Source: Acidobacteriota bacterium (GTDB lineage: Bacteria > Acidobacteriota > JAAYUB01). Taken from it: a stretch of DNA of 64,000 bases. Shown piece after piece: positions 42,828-51,580 of the stretch; the stretch's first letter is position 1; the number at the start of each line of letters is the position of its first letter. Where the stretch lies: assembly GCA_029565065.1 (NCBI GenBank), contig JAKQOW010000171.1, positions 1 to 64,000 of the forward strand, in the 5' to 3' direction. A program made the translations under genes and the position numbers. The notes below the pieces were generated by a model. The model worked only from the letters and a program-made list of their open reading frames with translations, was not told the origin of the DNA and searched no databases.

Positions 42828-44978
42828 ATGAAAGCACGCATTGTGGACTACCTGATCGCCGAGTTCGACCAGCTGAAGCCCTTCCAGATTGAAAACACCA
42901 TCCAACTTCTCAACGAAGGGTGCACCATCCCGTTCATCGCCCGGTACCGCAAGGAGAAAACCGGCGAGATGGACGAGGTCCAGATTCAGTCGGTGCGCGA
43001 CCGCCACCAGTATCTGACCGAGCTCGAGGAACGGAAGAAGACGATTCTCGAGACCATTGACAAGGCCGGCAAGCTCACCCCGGAGCTCAAGGACAAGATC
43101 CTCGGCTGCATGAAGAAGCACGAGCTCGAGGATCTCTACCTCCCCTACCGGCCCAAGCGGCGCACTCGCGCCACCATCGCCCGGGAAAAGGGGCTGGAGC
43201 CGCTGGCCGCATTCATCCGGATCTACCGCGATCCGGAGGCCGACATCGCCACCATTTGCGCGCCCTACCTGTGCGAGGCGCGCGGTGTGAACAATATCCA
43301 GGACGCCCTGCAGGGCGCCCAGGACATCCTGGCTGAAGACATCTCGGAGAATGCCGACTTCCGCAAGTTCACTCGGCGGATTTACACCGCCGAGGGCCTG
43401 ATCGCCTCCCGGCTCAAGAAGGATGCCCCCGAGGAACGCACCAAGTTCGAGATGTACTACGACCACAGCGAACCGCTCCGTACGGTGCCGTCGCACCGCT
43501 TCCTGGCCATGCGGCGGGGCGAGAAAGAGGGCGTGCTCAGCATCGAGCTGTCGGGTCCCGATGAACGTATCCTCGAAGTGCTGGGGAAATTCTGGATCAC
43601 CGACCCGCAGTCCTACTTCGCCCCCCTGCTGACCGAGGCGCTTGTGGATGCATACAGCCGACTGATGCTGCCGTCCATCGCCCTCGAACTGCTGCTCGAG
43701 ATCAAAGGCAAGGCGGATGACGAGGCCATCCTTGTATTCGAGAAGAACCTGCGCAATCTGCTGATGCTGCCGCCGGGCGGCGACAGGGTGGTGATGGGCA
43801 TGGATCCGGGCTTCCGCACCGGCTGTAAGGTCGCGGTCGTGGACCGGACCGGCAAGTTCGTGGCGGAAACCACCGTCCACCCGGTGGAACCCCATCACCG
43901 GGTCCAGGAGGCGGAAGCGGCGCTCCTGCCCCTCATCAAGACCCACGCGGTTGAGGTCATCGCCATCGGCAACGGGACCGCGTCACGCGAGACGTTCCTG
44001 TTCGTGCGGGAAATGCTAAAGAAATACGAACTGGAAGGATCCGTCAAGATCGTCGTGGTCAACGAATCCGGGGCATCCGTTTACTCGGCTTCCGAAGCGG
44101 CCCGAACGGAATTTCCCGACCTCGACGTGACGGTTCGCGGCGCAATCTCCATCGCCCGGCGCTTCCAGGATCCCCTGGCCGAACTGGTCAAGGTGGATCC
44201 AAAGTCCATCGGCGTCGGCCAGTACCAGCACGACGTGAACCAGCGCAAGCTCCGGAACAAGCTGGCCGAGGTGATCCAGTTCGTGGTCAACCAGGTGGGC
44301 GTGGAGCTCAACAGCGCCTCCACGTCGCTGCTGGCGTACGTCTCGGGCATCACGCCGGCCCTGGCCAAAGCCATCGTGGAACGCCGCTTCCAGGAAGGTC
44401 CGTTCACGTCACGGGATGAGCTGCGGCAGATTCCCCGCCTCGGCGAAAAGACGTTCCAGCAGGCGGCGGGCTTCCTGCGCATCCGGGGCGCGGCCAACCC
44501 CCTCGACGCCTCCGCCGTCCACCCCGAGAGTTACGCCATCGTGGAGCGGATGGCCGCCGATACGGGCGTCTCCGTCAGCGCGCTCATCGGCAACGACGAC
44601 CTCGTCCAGCGGATCGAGCTGGAGCGCTACTGTTCCGACGAGGCGGGATTGCCCACCCTGCGGGACATCGTCGCCGAACTCCGCAAGCCGGGACGCGATC
44701 CCCGCTGCGAGGCCGCCAGCTTCGAGTTCGAGACCGACTACCGGGACATTGCCGACCTCAAGGAAGGCCTCGTGCTGCCCGGCATCGTCACCAACGTCAC
44801 CGATTTCGGGGCATTCGTGGACATCGGCGTTCATCATGACGGCCTCGTCCACGTCTCGCGAATGGGCCGGAAGGTCAAAAACCCGTACGACGTGTGCGCG
44901 GTAGGTCAGCGGATCACGGTGAAGGTGGTCGGGGTGGACACGGAGCGGAAACGGATCAGTCTGAGCCTGGCACAGTAG
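42828..44978 (+). CDS. tex: Tex-family RNA-binding transcription accessory protein
   Basis: A 716-residue nucleic-acid-binding protein related to Tex/Spt6. The N-terminal helical part has IPFIARYRKEKTGEMDEVQI and EDLYLPYRPKRRTRATIAREKGL. A YqgF/RuvC-like domain (about 320-450) carries VMGMDPGFRTGCKVAVVD and GNGTASRETFLF. Helix-hairpin-helix repeats follow (YVSGITPALAKAIVERR, IPRLGEKTFQQAAGFLRI). A C-terminal S1 domain (about 645-716) has GIVTNVTDFGAFVDIGVHHDGLVHVSRM. Complete length. Its 3' end overlaps the converging minus-strand gene by 23 bp. Confidence 0.96.
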   Translation: MKARIVDYLIAEFDQLKPFQIENTIQLLNEGCTIPFIARYRKEKTGEMDEVQIQSVRDRHQYLTELEERKKTILETIDKAGKLTPELKDKILGCMKKHELEDLYLPYRPKRRTRATIAREKGLEPLAAFIRIYRDPEADIATICAPYLCEARGVNNIQDALQGAQDILAEDISENADFRKFTRRIYTAEGLIASRLKKDAPEERTKFEMYYDHSEPLRTVPSHRFLAMRRGEKEGVLSIELSGPDERILEVLGKFWITDPQSYFAPLLTEALVDAYSRLMLPSIALELLLEIKGKADDEAILVFEKNLRNLLMLPPGGDRVVMGMDPGFRTGCKVAVVDRTGKFVAETTVHPVEPHHRVQEAEAALLPLIKTHAVEVIAIGNGTASRETFLFVREMLKKYELEGSVKIVVVNESGASVYSASEAARTEFPDLDVTVRGAISIARRFQDPLAELVKVDPKSIGVGQYQHDVNQRKLRNKLAEVIQFVVNQVGVELNSASTSLLAYVSGITPALAKAIVERRFQEGPFTSRDELRQIPRLGEKTFQQAAGFLRIRGAANPLDASAVHPESYAIVERMAADTGVSVSALIGNDDLVQRIELERYCSDEAGLPTLRDIVAELRKPGRDPRCEAASFEFETDYRDIADLKEGLVLPGIVTNVTDFGAFVDIGVHHDGLVHVSRMGRKVKNPYDVCAVGQRITVKVVGVDTERKRISLSLAQ

Positions 44979-45522
44979 CCGGCACCGCGGCCACCGCCGC
45001 CCATGCTTTGAGCCGGCCGCGGCTCAGCACCTTGTCGCCGGTGGGCACGGCGTGGTTCCCGCCGCCCACAAGGCACAGGTAGAAGACCATCTGGCTGTCC
45101 TGGCGCAGGTGGTCCAGCAGGTCGCGGCGTTTGAGGTACCGCGGGATCCCCACGGCGGCATAGAAAGAGTCCATCTTGCTGGTGCGCTCCACCCCGGCCG
45201 GGTCCGTGACATACTGAGTCGGAGTGACGAAGAACACCGGGTGGCCGGTGGATGGCTCCTCCAGCACGCTCCAGATCCGGAACCGGGTTCGCTGCAGGTG
45301 GTACACGCAGCGGGCCGGAGTTAGCACTTCTCCCACCTGGATCTCGAAGGGGTGGGTTTCGAGCGTCAACTCATCGGCGTCATCAGGGAGAGGCTCCGCC
45401 GGATTGGGGTTGCCGACGTAGCCTTTTTTATAAGCGTAGACGGCGCCGCCCACCGCCAGTCCCCCGACGCCGGACCAGATCGCCAGCGACTTCCAGTTTT
45501 TCTTCAGGAACTGCTTGATCAT
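44956..45522 (-). CDS. Unknown membrane-anchored protein
   Basis: A 188-residue protein I do not recognise. It has one N-terminal membrane segment (LAIWSGVGGLAVGGAVYAY, about 13-31) after a Lys-rich start, and then a soluble domain with ETHPFEIQVGEVLTPARCVYHLQRTRFRIWSVLEE and later RYLKRRDLLDHLRQDSQMVFYLCLVGGG. An N-in, C-out orientation is likely. It ends inside the last 23 bp of tex on the opposite strand. A 23-bp gap separates it from the gene just upstream on the same strand. Confidence 0.65.
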   Translation of the reverse strand: MIKQFLKKNWKSLAIWSGVGGLAVGGAVYAYKKGYVGNPNPAEPLPDDADELTLETHPFEIQVGEVLTPARCVYHLQRTRFRIWSVLEEPSTGHPVFFVTPTQYVTDPAGVERTSKMDSFYAAVGIPRYLKRRDLLDHLRQDSQMVFYLCLVGGGNHAVPTGDKVLSRGRLKAWAAVAAVPATVPGSD

Positions 45523-45545
45523 GGATCACCTCACGGTCCGGCGGT

Positions 45546-45890
45546 TCACTGGACTTCGCCCGGCAGGTGGAACGATCCGGGCAGCAACTCGGCGACGGCA
45601 TCACCCAGCCTGGCCACCAGAGCGTCGTGGATGGAAGCGACGCCGCGGGTGCCCTCGTCCAGAGCGATTTTCTCCACGCGGTGCATCGGAAAGAAAGTGG
45701 TGGTCAGGAGCGGCAAGGGGTCATCCGCCGGCCCGCCCCGGTCCAGCCAGTCCTGCACGGTGCTCAGGTCGGTGCCGGTCAGCCAGATTCCCACGGAAGT
45801 GTTCCGGTAGAGAATGCCCCAGTACTTCTCCCGGGGACCGTTCAGGTAGACCACGGCGAACACCAGGTTGGGATCGTCGAACAGGTTCAT
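45546..45890 (-). CDS. Unknown 114-residue protein
   Basis: A soluble acidic protein starting MNLFDDPNLVFAVVYLNGPREKYWG, with NTSVGIWLTGTDLSTVQDWLDR and FFPMHRVEKIALDEG. No family is recognised. The frame is open upstream to 46112, but the extended -10 at 45898-45906 places the transcript start at about 45890, so the ATG at 45890 is the likely start and the message may have no leader. An ATG three codons earlier (45899) overlaps the -10 box. Confidence 0.6.
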   Translation of the reverse strand: MNLFDDPNLVFAVVYLNGPREKYWGILYRNTSVGIWLTGTDLSTVQDWLDRGGPADDPLPLLTTTFFPMHRVEKIALDEGTRGVASIHDALVARLGDAVAELLPGSFHLPGEVQ

Positions 45891-45897
45891 GGGGCGC

Positions 45898-45906
45898 ATT
45901 GTATCA
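45898..45906 (-). promoter_or_regulatory. Extended -10 for the 114-residue gene
   Basis: On the minus strand TGATACAAT, an extended -10 with a 5/6 hexamer, ends 7 nt before the ATG at 45890, so transcription may begin at the start codon. No -35 match is seen. Confidence 0.45.
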
Positions 45907-45937
45907 CAGAAACGGCAGCGAGCCTCGTCTTCCCTAC

Positions 45938-45966
45938 TTGCGCCAGAGGCCGGGTTTCGATAAACT
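45938..45966 (+). promoter_or_regulatory. Candidate promoter of TPR-dsbD operon
   Basis: TTGCGC (45938-45943), 17 bp, TAAACT (45961-45966), about 42 bp before the ATG at 46009. Moderate matches. It is divergent from the extended -10 at 45898-45906. Confidence 0.4.
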
Positions 45967-46008
45967 CTTGGCGGTTTTCGGCATCCCAACAGGGTGGAAG
46001 GTGCGGTG

Positions 46009-46491
46009 ATGACGGTCCGAATCAGAATATTCACGCTGCTGGCGCTGGCCGCCTGGCTTTGTCTGCCTCTATCGGCCGATTCGCAGGCCGGCAAGGACGA
46101 CAAACCGCGCAAACCCGCTCCCGTGCTGATCCGTGACGATCAGACGCAGCAGCCGGAGAAGGAAATCCTCGAGGATGAGGCCGTCGAGCCCGATCCCATC
46201 AAGGCGGAACGGGCATTTGAAGTGGCCTGCTACTACGTCAAGCGGAAGCAGTACGACGCCGCGATCATGCGCTTCCGTGAAGCGGTCAAGTTCAAGCCAG
46301 ATTATGCCGAAGCCAAGTGGCGCTTCGTGGACACCCTGATCCGGAAAAAGGACTGGCGCAACGCCGCCGAGTTCGCCAAAGGCTACCTCGCGGATCCGAA
46401 CATGAAAGACTACATCCAACGACTGACCGCCCTGAAGGCCGAGGCTGAGAAGCATCTGGCCGCCACACCAGCCGCCAAGGAGAACGAATGA
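46009..46491 (+). CDS. Secreted TPR-repeat protein
   Basis: A 160-residue protein with a signal peptide (about 1-26, ending LPLSADSQA), a charged linker, and tetratricopeptide-like helices at about 65-140 (AFEVACYYVKRKQYDAAIMRFREAV, WRFVDTLIRKKDWRNAAEFAKGYL). ATG 46009 has GGAAGG 8 nt upstream. It overlaps dsbD by 4 bp, so it probably acts in the periplasm with or near the disulfide-reduction system. It resembles BamD-like TPR proteins only in fold, and it has no lipobox. Confidence 0.78.
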   Translation: MTVRIRIFTLLALAAWLCLPLSADSQAGKDDKPRKPAPVLIRDDQTQQPEKEILEDEAVEPDPIKAERAFEVACYYVKRKQYDAAIMRFREAVKFKPDYAEAKWRFVDTLIRKKDWRNAAEFAKGYLADPNMKDYIQRLTALKAEAEKHLAATPAAKENE

Positions 46492-48383
46492 TCGCCCGCT
46501 TCCTCGTAACCGGTGCCTTGCTGCTCATCGCAGCCGGCTTGTTCAGCCCGGCGCAGGCTGAAAACTATTTCCATTTCAAGCTGGTTCCGGAAAAACTGGA
46601 GCTGACCAGGGACGCCGCCGCCCGGCTGGAACTTGAGATCCGGACGGACGCGGGCTATTACCTCTACAAAGACATGCTGGTGATCAAGGCCACCGGACCG
46701 GCCGGCATGGAAGTGGGCGCAGCGACCTATCCGCCGCCCCACGTCAAATTCGACCCGGCGAGCGACATGGAACGGGAGATCTACGAGGGAACCAACCGCT
46801 TCCCCATCTCCCTGACCGCCGGAGGCGGCTCGCCGGAGCGCGGCCAGATCACGGTCACCGTGGACTACCAGGGTTGCTCCAAGCTGATCTGCTATCTGCC
46901 CGCCACGACGACGCTGAAAGCCGAGATCGTGATTGCGGCCGGCCGGGCGCCGATCCGGGCGCAGCCCCCCCCGGCAACCCCGCCGGCGCCTCCCCGTGAA
47001 TCCGTCTCTTCGACTGCGGTGGTGCTTCCGGCCAATCCTGCCATTCAGGAGTCGGATCTGCCAAAGCCGGCTCCTGCGCCGACATCGCCATCCTCTGACA
47101 CCGCCACGCCGTCCGAGGCCGACGCCATCCGGGACATGATCGGCCAGAGCCATCTGCTGGCGTTTCTGTTCATCTTCGTGTACGGCATCGGCCTGAGCTT
47201 CACCCCGTGCGTCTACCCCGTCATCCCCATCACGGTGAGCGTGTTCGGCGCCCGCGGCGCCGAGACCAAGCTGAAGGGCTTCCTGCTGTCTTTGGTGTAC
47301 GTGCAGGGGATCGCTGTGATCTACTCGGTGCTCGGCGTGGCCGCGGCCCTGTCAGGCGCCGTGTTCGGCCAGCACATGAGCAACCCGTGGATCGTAGGCG
47401 GCATCGTGGCCCTGTTCTTCGTTCTGGGCCTGTTCATGGCGGGCGTGTTTCAGTTCAACCTTCCCTCGTCGATGCAGACGAAGGCCGCGCGGGTGGGGGG
47501 CAAGGGATTCGTGGGCGCTTTCACCATGGGGCTCGTGTCCGGCGTGATCGCGGCGCCCTGCACGGGCCCGGCGCTGGCGGGCGTGCTGGCCTACGTGGCC
47601 ACCACCCGCAACGCGCTGCTGGGTTTCCTGCTCCTGTACACGTACTCCATCGGATTCGGCCTGATCTTCATGGTGCTGGGCACCTTCTCCACCCTCATCC
47701 AGAAGATCCCGAAATCCGGCGCCTGGATGGAGATCGTCAAGGGCATCTTTGGAGCGGCGATGTTCACCGTGGGACTCTATTTCCTCAAGGACATCGTGCC
47801 GTCGTTGCGACTTGATTTCCTCAGCCGCGACGCCCTCCTCCTGGCCGGCCCGCTGCTCGTGGTCATCGGGTTCCTGTCACGCGGGCTGCGGCATGACCTG
47901 CACGGGGCCAACTGGCGCCAGATTTTGCACAAGAGCTTCGCCATCGCCGCCCTGACGGTGGGCGCATTCGCCTTCGTCATGGGCGCTATCCGCCCGGCCG
48001 AGCCGCCCCGCGCGGCTGGAGTCGGAGCCGAGGCCGGCGTGGCGTGGCAACATGACCTCGACGCGGCCTTGGCGGCCGCCAAAGAATCGGGGAAACCGGT
48101 GATGGTGGACTTCTACGCCGACTGGTGCGCCGCCTGCAAGGAACTGGATCTGTACACCTGGTCCGATCCCAAAGTCCAGGCCGAGCTCCGTCGGTTCGTC
48201 GTGGTGAAGGTGGACATGACCCGTCCCTCCCCCCGCGATGCCTACTACAAATCCACGTATGGAATTGTGGGATTGCCGGTGGTGGCTTTCCACGATTCGC
48301 AGGGCCGGCTTCTCGCCGCGCCCCGGGTCACCGGCTTCGTGGCGGCGGAACCCTTCCTGAAACTCATTCAGGACGTCCGCTGA
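46488..48383 (+). CDS. dsbD: Thiol:disulfide interchange protein DsbD
   Basis: Carries electrons from cytoplasmic thioredoxin across the membrane to periplasmic thiols. The 631 residues show a signal peptide (1-24), a periplasmic alpha domain with a Cys pair (GCSKLICYLP, about 130), a Pro-rich linker, and a membrane domain of about eight helices with the redox cysteines in FTPCVYPVIP and IAAPCTGPALAG. The C-terminal thioredoxin domain has the CxxC site DWCAACKEL (about 545). Complete. It could serve cytochrome c maturation for the caa3 oxidase encoded further right. Confidence 0.94.
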   Translation: MIARFLVTGALLLIAAGLFSPAQAENYFHFKLVPEKLELTRDAAARLELEIRTDAGYYLYKDMLVIKATGPAGMEVGAATYPPPHVKFDPASDMEREIYEGTNRFPISLTAGGGSPERGQITVTVDYQGCSKLICYLPATTTLKAEIVIAAGRAPIRAQPPPATPPAPPRESVSSTAVVLPANPAIQESDLPKPAPAPTSPSSDTATPSEADAIRDMIGQSHLLAFLFIFVYGIGLSFTPCVYPVIPITVSVFGARGAETKLKGFLLSLVYVQGIAVIYSVLGVAAALSGAVFGQHMSNPWIVGGIVALFFVLGLFMAGVFQFNLPSSMQTKAARVGGKGFVGAFTMGLVSGVIAAPCTGPALAGVLAYVATTRNALLGFLLLYTYSIGFGLIFMVLGTFSTLIQKIPKSGAWMEIVKGIFGAAMFTVGLYFLKDIVPSLRLDFLSRDALLLAGPLLVVIGFLSRGLRHDLHGANWRQILHKSFAIAALTVGAFAFVMGAIRPAEPPRAAGVGAEAGVAWQHDLDAALAAAKESGKPVMVDFYADWCAACKELDLYTWSDPKVQAELRRFVVVKVDMTRPSPRDAYYKSTYGIVGLPVVAFHDSQGRLLAAPRVTGFVAAEPFLKLIQDVR

Positions 48384-48475
48384 ACGGATCCAACACCTGC
48401 AGCGACTCCGGCCTGCCCCACAGGACGGCGGCCTTGCCGGGAGCTGCGCCCGTGGCGGCGCGGGTCGCGTCCGCC

Positions 48476-48895
48476 TTACGCCTTGGAAGTCGCCGGGCGT
48501 TCGGCCTTGCGGCGCCCCTGCTTCGCCTGCTTGGGCACCAACTGGTAGCGCAGCTCCATCTCGCTGGAGATTTTGTAGATGTGCGGGAAGCGCTCCCCCT
48601 TCTCCGCTCGCTGCAGGATTTCAGTTTTCTTGATCATGACCGGCTTGCCGGCCGTGTCGATCACCAGATACACGTCTTCTTTCACCACGCGTAGCACCTC
48701 CAGATAAAATTGCCGCTCGTACCGTCCCGGATGCCGGATCAGGTAGGCGTCGAGCCGCGCCGTGAACTCGGCGTCGTTGGCGCGCAGATAGTCCTGGAAC
48801 ACGCGGCAGCGGCGAGCCGACGGACAGTTCAACCGGCAGACCAGCGTGTCCTTGAAATGTTTGAACTTGGGACAGTAAACGGTCTTGTTGTCCAT
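48476..48895 (-). CDS. Unknown Cys-rich small protein at operon end
   Basis: A 139-residue protein with an N-terminal cluster Cys8, Cys20, Cys24, Cys30 (spacing x11, x3, x5), followed by a basic helical middle (RRCRVFQDYLRANDAEFTARLDAYL) and a short beta-rich part (VYLVIDTAGKPVMIKKTEIL). The Cys pattern could hold zinc or an iron-sulfur cluster; this is inference. The C-terminus is Lys/Arg-rich. It starts 7 bp after the flavoprotein gene, so it is probably the last gene of the 48.5-56.4 kb operon. Confidence 0.65.
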   Translation of the reverse strand: MDNKTVYCPKFKHFKDTLVCRLNCPSARRCRVFQDYLRANDAEFTARLDAYLIRHPGRYERQFYLEVLRVVKEDVYLVIDTAGKPVMIKKTEILQRAEKGERFPHIYKISSEMELRYQLVPKQAKQGRRKAERPATSKA

Positions 48896-48902
48896 GCGCC
48901 GG

Positions 48903-50297
48903 TCAGGGCTCGTCGGGGAAGATTTTGCCGGGGTTGAGGATGCCGGCGGGATCGAAGGCCTGCTTGATCCGCCGGGTCAGCGCCAGAACTTCCGGCGAGA
49001 GATTGTAGCGGATGTATCGTTTTTTTGCCAGACCGATGCCGTGTTCGCCGCTGATTGCGCCGCCCAGCGCCACGCTGGCCTTGAAGATTTCCTCAACGGC
49101 GTCCAGCGCCCGCTTCACCTCGTCGCGGTCCTGCCGCTCGGCCAGCAGGTTCACGTGAAGGTTGCCGTCGCCGGCGTGACCATAGCAGACGACGGCCACC
49201 TGGAACCGCGCGGCGATTTCCTCGATCCGGCGCAGGATGCGCGGCATCTCGCTCCGCGGGACGACGATGTCCTCGTTGATCTTGAGGCTCTTGAGGCGGG
49301 TGATGGCGGGCGAGATGGTGCGCCGGAATTCCCAGATGCGCTCCCGCTGGGCGGCGTCGGCCGCCTCCAGCGCGATGTGCCCGCCGCGCGCCTTGACCTG
49401 CTCCAACAGGCGGAGAAAATCCGCCTCGACGTCTCCGGGCTTGCCGTCGATCTCCACGAGGAGCAGCGCCTCGGCATCGGTGGGTATGCCGTAGTGCAGG
49501 ACGTCCTCCACCGCCCGGATGGACGGCCGGTCCATCAGCTCCAGCGCCGTGGGGACGATCCGGGCGCGGATGATGCCGGCTACGGCGGCGCCCGCCTCCT
49601 CCACCGAGGCGAAGGCGACGAGCAGCGTGCGGCGCACCTCGGGGAGCGGCAGCAGCTTGAGGGTGAGCTGGGTGATGACCGCCAGCGTTCCCTCCGAGCC
49701 CACCAACAGTCCCAGGAGGTCGTACCCCACCACGTTTTTGACCATCTTGCCGCCGGCGGCGCAGAGGGTCCCGTCGGGCAGGACGAAGCGCGCGCCGAGC
49801 ACGTAGTGTTTGGTGACGCCGTATTTCACCGCGCTCAGCCCGCCGGCGCATTCGGCCACATTGCCGCCCAGCGTCGAGGTGTTGGCGCTGGCCGGATCGG
49901 GAGGATAGAACAGGCCGAGGGGCTTGACGGCGTCCTGCAGGTGTTGGGTGACCACGCCCGGCTCGACGACAGCCACCAGGTTGTCGCTGTCGATTTCCAG
50001 GATCCGGTTCAGCCGGGTCATGGCCATCACGATGCCGCCGCAGGCCGGAACGCAGCCGCCGGTCATCCCGACACCGGCGCCGCGCGGCGTCACCGGTATA
50101 CGGAAGCGCTGGCACAGAGCCATGACGCCGGCCACTGCCGCTTCGTCTGGCGGGAACACCACCAGCTCCGGCCCTTCGGGCGCCGGCTCGTTCATGGCGT
50201 CCAGCGAATAGCAAACCAGAGTCTCGGGAGCGTCCGCCACGTTCTCGGGCCCCAGCAGCTGGCGCAACGCATGAGTGAACGGTGCGGGCAGGGTCAT
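48903..50297 (-). CDS. FAD-linked oxidase, GlcD/D-lactate dehydrogenase type
   Basis: A 464-residue flavoprotein of the GlcD/LDH-D family oxidising a 2-hydroxyacid. The FAD-binding PCMH domain has PRGAGVGMTGGCVPACGGIVMAM (about 70-92) and PPDPASANTSTLGGNVAECAGG (about 129-150). The C-terminal oxidase domain includes the GHAGDGNLHVNLL region and ISGEHGIGLAKKRYIR, both hallmarks. ATG 50297 overlaps the LarA stop by 4 bp; a long in-frame opening upstream of it is not coding. No GlcE/GlcF genes are present, so this is a stand-alone enzyme. Glycolate and D-lactate both fit; the LarA neighbour favours lactate. Confidence 0.9.
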   Translation of the reverse strand: MTLPAPFTHALRQLLGPENVADAPETLVCYSLDAMNEPAPEGPELVVFPPDEAAVAGVMALCQRFRIPVTPRGAGVGMTGGCVPACGGIVMAMTRLNRILEIDSDNLVAVVEPGVVTQHLQDAVKPLGLFYPPDPASANTSTLGGNVAECAGGLSAVKYGVTKHYVLGARFVLPDGTLCAAGGKMVKNVVGYDLLGLLVGSEGTLAVITQLTLKLLPLPEVRRTLLVAFASVEEAGAAVAGIIRARIVPTALELMDRPSIRAVEDVLHYGIPTDAEALLLVEIDGKPGDVEADFLRLLEQVKARGGHIALEAADAAQRERIWEFRRTISPAITRLKSLKINEDIVVPRSEMPRILRRIEEIAARFQVAVVCYGHAGDGNLHVNLLAERQDRDEVKRALDAVEEIFKASVALGGAISGEHGIGLAKKRYIRYNLSPEVLALTRRIKQAFDPAGILNPGKIFPDEP

Positions 50298-51580
50298 GCG
50301 CGTGCTCCGGCAGTGAAGAACGTCAGGCCGCCTTCGGGCACCACCAGTCCGCGGTATCCCTCGGGCAGTCCGTGCAGCGCGGCCTTCAAGGCTGCCGGCA
50401 GCGAGGCTGCCGGGACAAGTCCCGTCGCCGCCACCTGCTCTGCCGGCAGCTCCGAAACCAGGTGGATGTGGTACCGCTGGGTTTTTTCGAACAGGGCCAG
50501 GGCGGTCTGGCCGTTGATGACGTAGTTGCGGATGAGCTCTTCGCGGAACTCTCGTTCGCTCCGAAACCGGAACCAGGGGAAAAAGGTGGGATGGCCCATC
50601 CCTTCCGGGCAGGCGGCCAGAACCACCATGGCTCCACCCGGCCGGAGCGCGTGCCGCGCCATCTCGATGGCTTTGTGTGACTGGATGAGATTGATGTCGC
50701 GCGGGTGGCCGCCGGCGCTCACGATGACCACGTCCGCCGGCTGGTCCAGCGGGACGGTGTGCCGCTCCAGGTAGCGTCGGCATGCTTCCCGGTGCGAGGC
50801 GACGGCATGGCCGCAGACACACTGAGCCACGGCGCCGTCGGCGGTGGTCAGGGCGTTGATCGCGAACACGCGCTCCACGCCCACCAGCCGCAGCGCCGCC
50901 TCCATGTCCTCGTGGACCGGGTTGCCGCTCAGGGCGGCGGTGCCCACGCCGGGATGTCGACCGGAACCGTCGGGCTTGAAAACCAGGTTATGGTTGAACA
51001 TGATGGTGGTTTTGGCGGCCAGGCCGGGCAGCAGGCTTTTCCTCCCCCCAGTGAAACCGGCGAAGTAGTGAAAGCCGATTCCTCCGAGGACCACGATCGC
51101 GTCGGCTTCCGCCACCGCCCGGTTCAAACGGACAGTATTACCGGCAGGGGTGCATCCGAAATCCGCCAGTTGGTCGGCGTCCTCGGCGTCGTGCACGAGG
51201 ATCTTCGCCCCTGGGAATGCCGTGGCCGGCACCAGCCGCCGGATCTCCTCCGGCGTCGGTGGACGGTGGATGCCAGTTGCGATGATTATTCTTATTTCTT
51301 CGTATTTTATATTGTAGTAATTAAAGTATTTTGACAGAGCGTCAAGGATGATTTCCGAGCCTGTTCTGCGGGTGGCGTCGGAGACTACGAGCAGCGGGCG
51401 GCGGCGGCCGGCGAGAAACGCGGCGAGAGACGGACTATCTACCGGACGGTCGCAGGCCTCCACGAGATGCCCCGCCAGATCGGGCGCCGTTTCCATGGGG
51501 GGAAGCGCCGCCACCTGGAAGCGCCGGTCCGGCAGCTCGCCGGTGACCGTGTGGCGGTGATATTTCAACGTGACGATCAT
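50294..51580 (-). CDS. larA: Nickel-dependent lactate racemase family protein (LarA)
   Basis: A 428-residue LarA-family 2-hydroxyacid racemase or epimerase. The residues known in Lactobacillus LarA (Arg75, His108, His174, Lys184, His200) line up here as Arg72, His105, His171, Lys181 and His197, each offset by three, in DATRRTG, IATGIHRPP, GFHYFAGFTGGRKSLLPG and MFNH. The later Gln/Lys pair is Q300-x2-K303. Lys181 should carry the nickel-pincer cofactor. ATG 51580 overlaps the AmrS stop by 4 bp. LarB, LarC and LarE, which make the cofactor, are not in the window. A patch near residues 83-100 uses AT-rich rare codons. Substrate inferred, not proven. Confidence 0.88.
   Translation of the reverse strand: MIVTLKYHRHTVTGELPDRRFQVAALPPMETAPDLAGHLVEACDRPVDSPSLAAFLAGRRRPLLVVSDATRRTGSEIILDALSKYFNYYNIKYEEIRIIIATGIHRPPTPEEIRRLVPATAFPGAKILVHDAEDADQLADFGCTPAGNTVRLNRAVAEADAIVVLGGIGFHYFAGFTGGRKSLLPGLAAKTTIMFNHNLVFKPDGSGRHPGVGTAALSGNPVHEDMEAALRLVGVERVFAINALTTADGAVAQCVCGHAVASHREACRRYLERHTVPLDQPADVVIVSAGGHPRDINLIQSHKAIEMARHALRPGGAMVVLAACPEGMGHPTFFPWFRFRSEREFREELIRNYVINGQTALALFEKTQRYHIHLVSELPAEQVAATGLVPAASLPAALKAALHGLPEGYRGLVVPEGGLTFFTAGARA

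Noticed and set aside
50298..50822. N-terminal extension of the GlcD-like flavoprotein
   Set aside because: The extension is Pro/Arg-rich and lies in a different frame of larA. The ATGA overlap at 50294-50297 is the natural start.
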